This document shows positions 18,011 to 29,034 of a DNA stretch of 64,000 nucleotides, in pieces. The stretch spans positions 62,001 to 126,000 of the forward strand of contig NZ_FYDG01000009.1 of NCBI RefSeq assembly GCF_900187365.1, in the 5' to 3' direction. This stretch comes from Rhodoblastus acidophilus. Its GTDB lineage: Bacteria > Pseudomonadota > Alphaproteobacteria > Rhizobiales > Beijerinckiaceae. The position numbers were made by a program, and so were the translations under genes. Each line of letters opens with the position of its first letter. Position 1 is the first letter of the stretch. The notes beneath the pieces are model-generated. The model worked only from the letters and a program-made list of their open reading frames with translations, was not told the origin of the DNA and did not search any database.

Positions 18011-18880
18011 TCAGTATTTGGCGCGGACGGGAAGGCCGGGGTCGTAAGCAGCCGGCGCATCCATCCAGCGCAAACCGATGCGCACATCGTTGGACGCGAC
18101 GTCAAAATGTTGAACTTCCCAATGGCAGCTGCCGTTCAACTGGTTGTTGCAGGCGATCGCGCCAGTCTTGAACGCGCCCATGTTGACGTAACGATAACCG
18201 ACGTCCAGCATGAGATTGGCCGTGATATGATATCCAACGCCAGCCATAAGAGCCCAGGCGAAGTTCGTCCCCGTATAATTGGGGGCGAAGCCCACGCTTC
18301 CATCAAGAGGATAGATGCTCTGATCCCTGACGCCGGAGGTTTGATACACAGTCAAACCTACGCCGCCGCCAACATAGGGCGTGAAACCAAACCAGGAGCC
18401 CATGTCCAGATAGCCGTTGGCGAGAAACAGGCCAGCCTTCGCCACGCCCGTGTATTCGTCAGTGCAATATAGACCAGAACCGGGCAAACAGCTCGCCGTA
18501 TAGACGCTCTGGTACTTCATGCTGGAGTGGTAATTTGCGGCGTTGCGATATTCGCCCGTCACATCAGCCCGGAACCAGTTATTGAACTGATAACCGGCGC
18601 CGAGCCCCAGTATGGTTGGATCGCCAAGGCTGACGGGGCCCGTCGTCGCGCCCAAGGACGCGGTGGTGGAGCCATCGCCGAATGTCGAGCGCAGGCCGCT
18701 GGCGTTGGTATTGGCCAAGCCCGCGTCGACACGCAGATAGAACCCGCTGTCTTCCACGGCGCCACGCAGCGGCGGGGCCTCCAGCGGCGGCGGCGGCGGC
18801 AGCAGGTCGGCCGCCTGGGCCGCCTGACCCGCGCCAAGCGCAAGCACACTTGCGAAAGTTAGGGCTTTGAAGCGGCCCAT
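18011..18880 (-). CDS. Outer-membrane beta-barrel protein (Omp25/Omp31 family), paralogue
   Basis: A 289-residue barrel with signal peptide MGRFKALTFASVLALGAGQAAQA, a Pro run, then GFYLRVDAGLANTN, LGAGYQFNNWFRADVTGEYR and a C-terminal IGLRWMDAP. The order of segments matches the 16918-17820 gene, so the two arose by duplication. ATG 18880 has AAGGA upstream; the longer frame to 18970 lacks one. Third codon positions look less GC-rich than in neighbouring genes, by eye only. A CtrA-type box lies about 150 bp upstream. Confidence 0.85.
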   Translation of the reverse strand: MGRFKALTFASVLALGAGQAAQAADLLPPPPPLEAPPLRGAVEDSGFYLRVDAGLANTNASGLRSTFGDGSTTASLGATTGPVSLGDPTILGLGAGYQFNNWFRADVTGEYRNAANYHSSMKYQSVYTASCLPGSGLYCTDEYTGVAKAGLFLANGYLDMGSWFGFTPYVGGGVGLTVYQTSGVRDQSIYPLDGSVGFAPNYTGTNFAWALMAGVGYHITANLMLDVGYRYVNMGAFKTGAIACNNQLNGSCHWEVQHFDVASNDVRIGLRWMDAPAAYDPGLPVRAKY

Positions 18881-20622
<1,742 letters not shown>

Positions 20623-20625
20623 TTC

Positions 20626-21777
20626 ATGGCTGACTACTACCCCCTGCTGGCCCGGGCGGTCGCCGCGCTGCCGAACTCCACGCCGGAAACGCGCAAGGCC
20701 ATCTACGAACGGGCGAAAAAGGCTTTGCTCGGCCAGCTTCACGCCATGCAGCCGCCGCCCCCGGCGGGCGCGATCGACCGCGAGGCCAGCGCGCTCGACG
20801 AAGCCGTCTCGCGGCTTGAGCGCGAATTCGCCGCCGCCGGCGCGAAAGCCGCCGCGGAGTCGGCGACGCCGCCCGCGCGCACGGAACAATCTCCCGCGCC
20901 CGACCCCTATCCGGGCGACGATGAAGACATGGCCGACGACTCACGCCGGGACGAGACGCCCGCGCGCGATAATCTGCGGCCGGCGGCGCCGCGGCCGGCC
21001 AAGGAGGAAACCGGCGGCCTGAAGCGCCTGCTGATCATTTGTGGCGCGCTTGTGGTTGTCGTGGGCCTGGTTGGCTTCGCCGCATGGAAGTTGCGCGACC
21101 GGCCGGAAGACCTCGCCAAACTGTCGCCGCCGGCCGATACGGCCAATGAGGAGGCCGGCTCCAAGATCGGGCAGCGGATCGGCGGCGAACCGGCTGCGCA
21201 ATCCGCGCCGCCGCCGGCCGCCGCGCCGGCTTTGCCGATCTCCTATCGGGCGGCGGTGTTGACCCGCGACCCCTCCGAGCCCGGCGGCGTCAAGACCTAT
21301 GTCGGAAGCGTCGTGTGGCGCCGCGATTCGACCAATCGCGGACCCAATCAGCAATTGGTCAGCGCCATCAGCGCCGACATCGAGATCGCCGACGCCAAGC
21401 TCAAGGCGTCGCTGCTGATCGAGAAGAATTTCGATCCGTCGCTATCGTTCTCGCATACGATCAACGTGCGGTTCTTCCCCGCCGAGGGGTCTCCCATCGG
21501 CGCCGTCAACGCCATCGGCATGCCGGAAATGCGCGCCGACGACGCGCCAAAAGGCGTGGCCCTGCAAGGCCTGCCCGTGCAGATCGCCGCCAACGCCTTC
21601 CTGGCCGGCTTGACGCAGGTCAACGCCGAACAGAACCGCACCCTGCTCGAAGCGCCGAACTGGATGGACATTCAGCTGAGCCTCGCCAATGGCGCGGTCG
21701 CCAAGATCACCATGGAAAAAGGCCCCGGCGGGCGTAAGGTGTTCGCCGATGTCTTCGCGGAATGGGCCAACAAGTAA
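20626..21777 (+). CDS. Single-pass membrane protein of unknown function, downstream of purA
   Basis: The 383-residue protein has three visible parts. Residues 1-80 are helical (MADYYPLLARAVAALP, then RKAIYERAKKALLGQL). Residues 80-130 are acidic and disordered. A single membrane helix (LLIICGALVVVVGLVGFAAW) lies near residues 134-153. The rest is a Pro/Ala linker and a folded domain of about 170 residues ending in VFAEWANK. A cytoplasmic N-terminus with a periplasmic C-terminal domain is inferred. It starts 4 bp after purA and is co-transcribed, but no functional link is evident. Confidence 0.75.
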   Translation: MADYYPLLARAVAALPNSTPETRKAIYERAKKALLGQLHAMQPPPPAGAIDREASALDEAVSRLEREFAAAGAKAAAESATPPARTEQSPAPDPYPGDDEDMADDSRRDETPARDNLRPAAPRPAKEETGGLKRLLIICGALVVVVGLVGFAAWKLRDRPEDLAKLSPPADTANEEAGSKIGQRIGGEPAAQSAPPPAAAPALPISYRAAVLTRDPSEPGGVKTYVGSVVWRRDSTNRGPNQQLVSAISADIEIADAKLKASLLIEKNFDPSLSFSHTINVRFFPAEGSPIGAVNAIGMPEMRADDAPKGVALQGLPVQIAANAFLAGLTQVNAEQNRTLLEAPNWMDIQLSLANGAVAKITMEKGPGGRKVFADVFAEWANK

Positions 21778-21779
21778 AT

Positions 21780-21805
21780 CCGCCGCGCCGGGAAAGACGC
21801 GGCGG
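21780..21805. other. Hairpin between convergent purA operon and rpoH
   Basis: An 8-bp perfect GC stem (CCGCCGCG with CGCGGCGG) with a 10-base loop lies directly after the stop of the membrane-protein gene. It lacks a clear T-run on either strand, so a terminator role is only possible. Confidence 0.4.
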
Positions 21806-21829
21806 CTTCAGGTCGGCTTTCCCTTGCGC

Positions 21830-22738
21830 TCAGGCGCGGGCGCCGGCCGTCAGCAGCGGGCGCGGCGGCACGGCTTCGACGCGCGCGACGCTTTCGCGCA
21901 CGGCCTGCTGCACCTTCTCGAACGCGCGCACCTCGATCTGCCGCACGCGCTCGCGCGAAATGCCGAATTCCGACGAGAGATCTTCCAGCGTCATCGGCTC
22001 GTCGCTCAAGCGGCGCGCCTCGAAAATCCGCCGCTCACGCTCGTTGAGAACGTTCAACGCCTGCGCCAGAGCGGTGCGGCGATTGTCGCTCTCCTCCGCC
22101 TCGACCAGCAGGCTTTCCTGGCTTGCGGATTCGTCCACCAGCCAGTCCTGCCACTCGCCGTCGCCATCCTCGCGCAGCGGCGAGTTGAGCGAGGCGTCGC
22201 CGCCGAGCCGGCGGTTCATCTCCACCACTTCCTGCTGGCTGACGCCGAGCTTGGTGGCGATGGTGTCGACCTGGTGCGGCTTGAGGTCGCCCTCGTCCAG
22301 TGCGGAGATCTGGCTTTTGGCCTTGCGCAGGTTGAAGAACAGCTTCTTCTGGTTGGCGGTGGTGCCCATTTTCACAAGGCTCCACGAACGCAAAATATAT
22401 TCTTGAATCGACGCGCGGATCCACCACATAGCATAAGTGGCCAAACGGAAGCCCTTCTCAGGCTCGAACCGTTTCACCGCCTGCATCAGACCGATATTGC
22501 CCTCGGAGATGACTTCGCCGATCGGAAGGCCGTAGCCGCGATAGCCCATGGCGATCTTGGCGACCAAGCGCAGATGTGACGTGACGAGCCGGTGCGCGGC
22601 GTCGCCGTCGGAATGCTCGCGCCACCTTTTGGCGAGGATATATTCTTCCTGCGGCTCCAGCATGGGGAACCGACGGATCTCGTCCAGGTAACGCGACAGG
22701 CCGGATTCTCCGGCGAGAACAGGAAGCGCAGCAGCCAT
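21830..22738 (-). CDS. rpoH: RNA polymerase sigma-32 factor (heat-shock sigma)
   Basis: The 302-residue sigma factor has region 2 (SEGNIGLMQAVKRFEPEKGFRLATYAMWWIRASIQEYIL), the RpoH box NQKKLFFNLRK that separates sigma-32 from other group members, and region 4.2 (MTLEDLSSEFGISRERVRQIEVRAFEKV). It directs polymerase to heat-shock promoters. The start at 22738 follows GGAGGG; a 4-residue longer frame is open. The 297-bp gap to the divergent aminotransferase should contain its promoter. Alphaproteobacteria often have several rpoH copies; no second copy is in view. Confidence 0.96.
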   Translation of the reverse strand: MAAALPVLAGESGLSRYLDEIRRFPMLEPQEEYILAKRWREHSDGDAAHRLVTSHLRLVAKIAMGYRGYGLPIGEVISEGNIGLMQAVKRFEPEKGFRLATYAMWWIRASIQEYILRSWSLVKMGTTANQKKLFFNLRKAKSQISALDEGDLKPHQVDTIATKLGVSQQEVVEMNRRLGGDASLNSPLREDGDGEWQDWLVDESASQESLLVEAEESDNRRTALAQALNVLNERERRIFEARRLSDEPMTLEDLSSEFGISRERVRQIEVRAFEKVQQAVRESVARVEAVPPRPLLTAGARA

Positions 22739-23035
22739 CCAACCCTCCAATCGCGGGCGCCCGTTCGCGGCGCGCCCGCCTCAGCCGCATAAGCCGGCCG
22801 TTGCAAACCCGCGAGAAACCGTCCAGAAGTCCGGCCCAATCGGGCTTTTGAACAGAACATATAGGGACCGGGAACAATGGCCGAAAGAGGGCGAGGCCCT
22901 TTCCGGCCTATTACAATTTGGTAACATCAGACGGGGCCGTTGGGTTCCTTGCGCCCGGGTTCAGCAATTTGCGGCTGGCCTTCCCGGGCCGCTTTGCGCT
23001 AACAAGCGGCGAATGCCCCGCAATGCGAGAGACCC

Positions 23036-24235
23036 ATGGCGAACTCCCTTTTTTCCAAAGTCGAGGAACTTCCTCGCGACCCGATCCTTGGCCTGACCGA
23101 AGCCTTTGTCGCCGACAAGACCCCTCACCGGGTCAATCTGGGCGTCGGCGTCTATCAGGACGAAAACGGCAAGGTGCCCTTGCTGGCTTGCGTGAAGCTG
23201 GCGGAAGAGGCCATGCTCGCCAAGGCCGCCCCCCACACCTACGTGCCGATCGACGGCTACGCCCATTATAACGCGGCGGTGGCGAAAATGGTCTTCGCCG
23301 AATCCTGCGATTTGGCCAATGTCGTGACCGTCCAGGCCCTCGGCGGCACCGGCGCGCTCAAGCTCGGCGCCGAAATGGTCAAGGTGGCGACGCCCAACGC
23401 CAAGGTCTGGATCAGCGACCCCAGCTGGGAAAACCATCGCGCCCTGTTCGCCGCCGCTGGTTTCGCCGTCGAAACCTATCCCTATTACGGCGCCGACGGC
23501 GAACTGGATTTTTCCGGGCTGATCGCGACGCTGGAAAAGATTCCGGCCGGCGACGTGGTGCTGCTGCACGCCTGCTGCCACAATCCCACCGGCCTCGACC
23601 TGTCGCAGGACCAGTGGCGCCAGATCGCGAAAGTGGTTCGCGCGCGCGGCCTGACCCCCTTCCTCGACACGGCCTATATGGGTTTCGCCGAGGGTCTGGA
23701 GACCGACGCTTTCTCGGTGCGGCTGTTCGCCTCCGACGGCGGCCCGCTGTTCGTCTCGTTCTCGTTCTCGAAGTCGCTGTCGCTCTATGGCGAGCGCGTC
23801 GGCGCGCTCAGCGTGCTCACCGCGAATCCGCAGGAGCGGTCCCGCGTGCTGAGCCAGATCAAGCGCATCGCCCGCATCACCTATTCGTCGCCGGCGGGCC
23901 ATGGCGCCGCCGCCGCCGCCGCCGTTCTGGCCGACCCGGCCCTGCGCCGGCAATGGGACGAGGAACTCGGCGCCATGCGCGCCCGCATCAAGAAAATGCG
24001 CCAATTGCTCGCCGACAAGCTCGCGGAGCGCGTGCCCGGCCGCGACTTCACCTACATCGTCCGGCAGAACGGCATGTTCTCCTATTCGCGCCTGACCAAG
24101 CCGCAGGCGGTGCTGCTGCGCGAGAAATATGCGGTTTATGCGCTCGATTCCGGCCGCATCTGCGTGGCGGCGCTGAACGAGAAGAACATCGATTATGTCG
24201 CCGAATCCATCGCCAAGGTGATGGTCGAAGCGTGA
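23036..24235 (+). CDS. Aspartate/aromatic aminotransferase (class I, TyrB/AspC-like)
   Basis: A 399-residue PLP enzyme. The Schiff-base lysine is K246 in SFSFSKSLSLYGERVG, the N-x-x-x-Y-type PLP contacts lie in HACCHNPTGLDLS and PFLDTAYMGFAEG, and the N-terminal VNLGVGVYQDENGKVPLL matches the I-alpha subclass of TyrB and AspC. It should move amino groups between Asp or aromatic amino acids and 2-oxoglutarate; the exact substrate preference cannot be read. A terminator follows. Confidence 0.92.
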   Translation: MANSLFSKVEELPRDPILGLTEAFVADKTPHRVNLGVGVYQDENGKVPLLACVKLAEEAMLAKAAPHTYVPIDGYAHYNAAVAKMVFAESCDLANVVTVQALGGTGALKLGAEMVKVATPNAKVWISDPSWENHRALFAAAGFAVETYPYYGADGELDFSGLIATLEKIPAGDVVLLHACCHNPTGLDLSQDQWRQIAKVVRARGLTPFLDTAYMGFAEGLETDAFSVRLFASDGGPLFVSFSFSKSLSLYGERVGALSVLTANPQERSRVLSQIKRIARITYSSPAGHGAAAAAAVLADPALRRQWDEELGAMRARIKKMRQLLADKLAERVPGRDFTYIVRQNGMFSYSRLTKPQAVLLREKYAVYALDSGRICVAALNEKNIDYVAESIAKVMVEA

Positions 24236-24288
24236 CCTTTCAGCGGCGCGACGGGCGTCCGCATGGACGCCCGCCGTTGACCGCAGAG

Positions 24289-24325
24289 ACGCCCGGACGA
24301 TGCGGCGCATCGCCCGGGCGTTTTT
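24289..24325 (+). terminator. Terminator after the aminotransferase gene
   Basis: An outer stem ACGCCCGG/CCGGGCGT encloses a second stem (CGATGC/GCATCG) and is followed by TTTTT. It lies about 55 bases after the stop codon. Confidence 0.8.
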
Positions 24326-24415
24326 CTCCGGCGCTGTTAACCCCTTTGCAAGCAAGGTGAACAATTCGTAAAGCCTGCGCGTGACCGGGGCGTCGCGGCA
24401 TGGCATAAGGAGCGC

Positions 24416-25588
24416 ATGGCTTCGATCGCACCCAAACCGCAGGACCCTGGCTTCGGCGTCTACGTTCATTGGCCGTTTTGCCTGGCCAAATGTCCGTATT
24501 GCGATTTCAATAGCCATGTCCGGCGCGGCTCCTATGAAGAGGACCGCTATCTCAGCGCCATTCTCACCGAGCTGAAGCATCGCGCCGCGCTGACGCCGGG
24601 CCGAACCGTGCGATCCATTTTCTTCGGCGGCGGCACGCCCTCGCTGATGGCGCCCGAAACCGTCCGGCGGATCATCGAGGCGGTCGGCAAGAACTGGAAG
24701 CTCGACCCACAGGCCGAAATCACGCTCGAAGCCAATCCGACCAGCGTCGAGGCCGGCCGCTTCGCGGGCTATCGCGCGGCGGGCGTCAACCGCGTCTCGC
24801 TGGGCGTGCAGGCGCTCAACGACGCCGATCTGAAAATGCTGGGGCGCATGCACAGCGTCGACGAGGCGATGCGCGCGCTGGACATCGCGACCTCCACCTT
24901 TTCGCGCGCCTCGTTCGACCTGATCTACGCCCGTCCCGGCCAAACGCCGCAGGCCTGGGCCGCCGAACTGACGCAGGCCCTCGCCCGCGCGCCGGAACAT
25001 CTGTCGCTGTACCAGCTCACCATCGAGCCGGACACGATGTTCGAACGGCTGTTCGACGCTGGCAAGCTGAAAATGCCCAAGGCCGACGTCGGGCGCGCGC
25101 TTTGGGACGTGACGCAGGAATTGATGGAGAAGGCGGGAATGCCCGCCTATGAAATCTCCAACCACGCCCGTCCCGGCTGCGAGAGCCGGCACAATCTGAT
25201 CTACTGGCGCTATGGCGAATATGCCGGCGTCGGTCCCGGCGCCCATGGCCGCATCATCGGGCCGCGCGGCGGGCGGCGCGCGCAGGCGACCGAACCACAC
25301 CCGGAAATGTGGCTCACGGTGGTCGAGACCGAGGGCAACGGCCTGATCGAGGACGAAAGCCTGTCCACCGAGGCGCAGGGCGACGAGTTCCTGCTGATGG
25401 GGCTGCGCCTCACCGAGGGCATCGACCCCGCGCGCTTCCAAACCCTGACCGGCAAACGATTCGAGGCCTCGCGCGTCGCCGACCTGATCGCGCATGGCAT
25501 GGTGGAATACACCCGCCACGGCCGCATTCGCGTGACCTCGGAAGGTTTTCCGGTGCTGGACGCCGTGGTGGCCGATCTCGCCGCCTGA
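24416..25588 (+). CDS. hemW: Radical SAM heme chaperone HemW
   Basis: The 390-residue protein has the iron-sulfur motif C22-x3-C26-x2-C29 (FCLAKCPYCDFN), SAM-binding FFGGGTPS, and the HNLIYW motif that marks HemW rather than coproporphyrinogen dehydrogenase HemN. HemW holds heme and passes it to respiratory enzymes. It is often annotated as oxygen-independent coproporphyrinogen III oxidase; the missing N-terminal extension of HemN argues against that. It starts 180 bp after the aminotransferase and its terminator. Confidence 0.92.
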   Translation: MASIAPKPQDPGFGVYVHWPFCLAKCPYCDFNSHVRRGSYEEDRYLSAILTELKHRAALTPGRTVRSIFFGGGTPSLMAPETVRRIIEAVGKNWKLDPQAEITLEANPTSVEAGRFAGYRAAGVNRVSLGVQALNDADLKMLGRMHSVDEAMRALDIATSTFSRASFDLIYARPGQTPQAWAAELTQALARAPEHLSLYQLTIEPDTMFERLFDAGKLKMPKADVGRALWDVTQELMEKAGMPAYEISNHARPGCESRHNLIYWRYGEYAGVGPGAHGRIIGPRGGRRAQATEPHPEMWLTVVETEGNGLIEDESLSTEAQGDEFLLMGLRLTEGIDPARFQTLTGKRFEASRVADLIAHGMVEYTRHGRIRVTSEGFPVLDAVVADLAA

Positions 25589-26152
25589 TCAGGAGGCGGC
25601 GCGCGCCAGCAGGGCGTCGCGCGCTTCGGTCAACCGAATATAGGCGTCATGATCGCCGCCGGCGTCGGGATGCGCGCTCTTGGCCCGCCGTCGAAAGGCG
25701 GAATTGATGTCGCGCGCGGTGAGCGCGCCCTCGCGGGCAAGGCCGAGGCTTTCCCGTTCCGCGCCGCCGTCGTCCCCCAGCGCAAACCGCGCCATTCGCC
25801 GGGCCTGGTCGCGGCGCCGCTGCTGGCCCTGTCGCCGCAAGGCCTCCTGCGTCTCGCGCCAGATCGCCGCCGACATCACCTCGCAGGCGCCGAAGACGAC
25901 CCGCCCTTCCCGCTCCAGCGCGTCCAGGCTGAACGGCCCGACCACCTCATAAGGCTCGGCCAGCCAGGCGATGCGCCCGGCTCCCGCCTGCGCGACCCGG
26001 CCCAGCGCCGCCGTGTCCACCATGCCGATGGAGCCGTTCCAAACCACCCACGCCCGCCCGTCGTCCATCCGCGACACTCCCGGTTCAAATCGCGGCGATG
26101 CACGATCGAAGCCAGTGGACAGAGTCGCGGCGCCCAAAGTTTTGGCGCGCAT
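25589..26152 (-). CDS. DnaJ-domain protein
   Basis: A 187-residue protein whose C-terminal third is a short J domain: TARDINSAFRRRAKSAHPDAGGDHDAYIRLTEARDAL, with the HPD loop at about residues 161-163 that stimulates Hsp70 ATPase. The first 120 residues show the VWNGSIGMVDTAAL stretch and no known domain. There is no Gly/Phe region, zinc finger or membrane helix, so it is a small DnaK co-chaperone with an unknown client. Its stop is adjacent to that of convergent hemW. Confidence 0.75.
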   Translation of the reverse strand: MRAKTLGAATLSTGFDRASPRFEPGVSRMDDGRAWVVWNGSIGMVDTAALGRVAQAGAGRIAWLAEPYEVVGPFSLDALEREGRVVFGACEVMSAAIWRETQEALRRQGQQRRRDQARRMARFALGDDGGAERESLGLAREGALTARDINSAFRRRAKSAHPDAGGDHDAYIRLTEARDALLARAAS

Positions 26153-26216
26153 AGCCTTGATGCAAACCGCCCCCGGGCATTAGCATGACGCGTGACACTG
26201 TGTTGGCGAGGCCGCC

Positions 26217-27626
26217 TTGAAACCGAGTTTTTTCGCACGCAAGACGATTGAGGATGTCCAAGCCGGTCCGGCCGAGTCCCACACCTTTCCCCGCAGTCTC
26301 GGGCCGTGGTCGCTGACGGCGCTGGGCGTCGGCGCCATCATCGGCGCCGGCATATTCGTGCTCACCGGGGCGGCGGCGGCGCGCTACGCGGGGCCCGCCG
26401 TGATTCTCTCCTTCGCGCTGGCCGGCGTCGCCTGCGCCATTGTCGCGCTGTGCTACGCCGAACTGGCGGCGCTGATCCCGGTTTCCGGCAGCACGTACTC
26501 CTATGTCTATATCGCGCTCGGGGAAATTTTCGCCTGGATCATCGGCTGGGATCTGGCGCTGGAATACGCCATGGGCGCGGCGACCGTGGCGGTCGGCTGG
26601 TCCGGCTATCTGGTGAGCCTTCTGGCGAATCTCGGCCTGCATCTGCCCGAGCGCTTCACCTCCCCGCTCGGGCCGGGCCTGTTCAACGCGCCCGCCGCTC
26701 TGATCGTGCTGGCCATCACCGCGCTCCTGGCGCAAGGCACGCGCGAATCGGCCCGCGTCAACAATGTGATGGTGGGGTTCAAGCTGGCCGTGGTGCTGGT
26801 GGTGATCGTCGCGGGCGCCCTGCATGTCGTCCCGGCCAACTGGACGCCCTTCCTGCCCGATAATACCGGAGAGTTCGGCCATTTCGGCTGGAGCGGCGTT
26901 CTGCGCGGCGCCGCCGTGGTCTTTTTCGCCTATATCGGCTTCGACGCGGTTTCGACGGCGGCGCAGGAGGCGCATGAGCCGCAGCGCACCGTGCCCCTCG
27001 GCCTGCTCGCCTCGCTCGCCGTCTGCACCGCCCTTTACATCGGCGTGTCCGCCGTGCTCACCGGTGTCGTTCCTTTCGCCCTGCTCGACCGTCCCGATCC
27101 GATTTCCGCGGTGATCGACGCGATCGGCCTGCCCTGGCTGGCGATCGTGGTCAAATTCGCGGCGCTCGCCGGCCTCACCACCGTCATTCTGGTGCTGCTG
27201 TTCGGACAGGCGCGCATCCTGTTCGCCATGGCCAATGACGGGCTGCTGCCCGGCTTTTTCGCCAGAATCAGCCCGCGCTTCCGCACGCCGGCGTCAAGCC
27301 AGGCGCTGGTCGGCCTTGTCGTGGCGGCGCTCGCCGGCCTGCTTCCGATCGACATTCTCGGCGAAATGGTCAGCATCGGCACGCTCGCGGCCTTCGCGCT
27401 GGTGTGCATGGCGGTGATGTATCTGCGCCGCCGCCACCCGGAAACGCCGCGCCCGTTCCGCGTTCCCGGCTCGCCCGTCATTCCCGCGCTCGGCGTGCTC
27501 GCCTGTCTCGGCCTGATGGCGGGCCTGCCCTGGGAGACCTGGACGCGGCTTTTCGTCTGGCTCGGCGTCGGCATGGTGATTTATTTCGGCTATGGCCAGC
27601 GCCACGCCAGAAGGTCGGGGACGTGA
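26217..27626 (+). CDS. APC-family amino acid permease
   Basis: The 469-residue protein has about 12 membrane helices and the APC hallmark GVGAIIGAGIFVLTGAAAA in helix 1, with FFAYIGFDAVSTAAQEAHEPQRTVPLG in helix 6. These resemble the cationic amino acid transporter (CAT, YfnA-like) branch; cation or amino-acid specificity is not shown. The start is TTG at 26217. The next in-frame ATG falls deep within the helices, so a TTG start is plausible, though the ribosome site is weak. Confidence 0.85.
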   Translation: MKPSFFARKTIEDVQAGPAESHTFPRSLGPWSLTALGVGAIIGAGIFVLTGAAAARYAGPAVILSFALAGVACAIVALCYAELAALIPVSGSTYSYVYIALGEIFAWIIGWDLALEYAMGAATVAVGWSGYLVSLLANLGLHLPERFTSPLGPGLFNAPAALIVLAITALLAQGTRESARVNNVMVGFKLAVVLVVIVAGALHVVPANWTPFLPDNTGEFGHFGWSGVLRGAAVVFFAYIGFDAVSTAAQEAHEPQRTVPLGLLASLAVCTALYIGVSAVLTGVVPFALLDRPDPISAVIDAIGLPWLAIVVKFAALAGLTTVILVLLFGQARILFAMANDGLLPGFFARISPRFRTPASSQALVGLVVAALAGLLPIDILGEMVSIGTLAAFALVCMAVMYLRRRHPETPRPFRVPGSPVIPALGVLACLGLMAGLPWETWTRLFVWLGVGMVIYFGYGQRHARRSGT

Positions 27627-27891
27627 CCGGCCGGGGCGATCAGCGGCAATAGCAAGAAATCCGGGCCAGGCGGCGGCCGTGGAACGGCTCCGCACGCCCA
27701 GGCGAACCATTCGCCGGTCTCGCTTATGACCTAACGTCATTTATTGGCTCGCCACGCGGGCCAATGGGGGGCGACAAACGTCACAGTTGACGGCTTCGCT
27801 TGAGAGACTCTACAACCCGCCAAAACGGACGGTATGGTGGCGGCAGTAGCGTTTCTTGATCCATGAATGCGCGAAGTTGGGGAAGCGTCAG

Positions 27892-28989
27892 GTGGCTGTC
27901 GATGTCGCACAACTTATTAGCGCCAGCAATGAGCTCAACTCCGCTATCGTCCTGGGGCGTTGCTGGGATCAGGCGCTAGAACAGCTCGCCTCCGCAGCGG
28001 GCGCCAAAGCCGTTTGCTTCAGCCGGTCGACGAAAACCGACCTGAGAATGTTGCCGTCCAAGGGATTGGTGGAGCCGTACCAGGACATACGATCCCGCAG
28101 GACGCCGCCCTATAGCTCGAAGGTCCTGATCCTCGACTCCAAGGCGAGCGGATTCGTGTCGGACAGCGAACCGCACATTCGGGAGCGGCTGGAGCGCGAA
28201 AGGTTTTTTCGTGAGTTCATGAAGCCGATCGCCGACGTGCCCTACCGCGCCTCGGCGTCGCTGCTCGGCCCTTCGGACATCACCGGCTTGAAGCTGTCCT
28301 TCTGGCGTGGAAGCAAGGAGGGGCCCTTCGACGCGCAGGACGTTGAACGGCTGAATTCCATTCTGCCGGCCATCCGCGCGTCGGCTCAACTCGCCATGTT
28401 CGGTTTCCGCCAGCAGGCCCGGGAACAATCCGTGCTTTTTCGCCAGCGCGGAGAACTCATGTTCGAACTCGACTTCGCCGGCAGACCCGTCGAGGCAGGC
28501 GTCCAGGCCATCGCCGCCCACGGCGATCCCTTGTCCATTGTTCGGGGGAGGCTTGTTTGCACAGCGGCGGCCGAACAGCGGCGGCTTGAAAGCGTCATTG
28601 GCCGCGCCGTCGCTCCCGAGCCTGTCGCGGGCTCCGTGCGATTGACCCGCCAAAGCGACGGCGCGCCATTTTTCTTGATGGTCACGCCCATTCACGGAGA
28701 GGCCGTAGACATCATGGCGCCCGTGGCGGCGATCGGGGTGCTGATCGACCCGGCGACGAAAAGCCGGACGGATCCTGCCGCGCTGCAACATGTGCGCACG
28801 GCCGCCGGCTTGACCGAGAGGGAAACGGCGATCGCCGGGCTGATTTCCGTCGGCCACGCCATCTCCGCCATCGCGCGCCAAATTGGCGTGAGCGACGGAA
28901 CGGCGCGCAACCATCTGAAGTCGGCGATGCAAAAGTGCGGCGTTCACAGTCAAGTGGAGTTGGCCGCCCTCATCAGCCGCTTCAGCTGA
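27892..28989 (+). CDS. LuxR-family (HTH) transcriptional regulator
   Basis: The 365-residue protein ends in a LuxR-type DNA-binding domain: LTERETAIAGLISVGHAISAIARQIGVSDGTARNHLKSAM, followed by SQVELAAL. The first 280 residues carry no response-regulator Asp and no acyl-homoserine-lactone motif; a PAS- or GAF-like fold is possible from the FMKPIADVPYRASASLL area. The GTG start at 27892 follows GGGGAAG; the frame is open to TTG 27856. What it senses and controls is unknown, and no adjacent target is obvious. Confidence 0.8.
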   Translation: MAVDVAQLISASNELNSAIVLGRCWDQALEQLASAAGAKAVCFSRSTKTDLRMLPSKGLVEPYQDIRSRRTPPYSSKVLILDSKASGFVSDSEPHIRERLERERFFREFMKPIADVPYRASASLLGPSDITGLKLSFWRGSKEGPFDAQDVERLNSILPAIRASAQLAMFGFRQQAREQSVLFRQRGELMFELDFAGRPVEAGVQAIAAHGDPLSIVRGRLVCTAAAEQRRLESVIGRAVAPEPVAGSVRLTRQSDGAPFFLMVTPIHGEAVDIMAPVAAIGVLIDPATKSRTDPAALQHVRTAAGLTERETAIAGLISVGHAISAIARQIGVSDGTARNHLKSAMQKCGVHSQVELAALISRFS

Positions 28990-29034
28990 CCAAACCAGCC
29001 CATTGCCGCGCCCGCGACGCCATAAGCGGCGCCC

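Noticed and set aside
24330-24415. TTAACCCC near hemW as a CtrA box
   Set aside because: Only one TTAA half-site; spacing to any second is wrong.
22961-25519. 852-codon leftward frame opposite the aminotransferase and hemW
   Set aside because: Shadow frame of high-GC coding DNA spanning two well-supported genes and the terminator between them.
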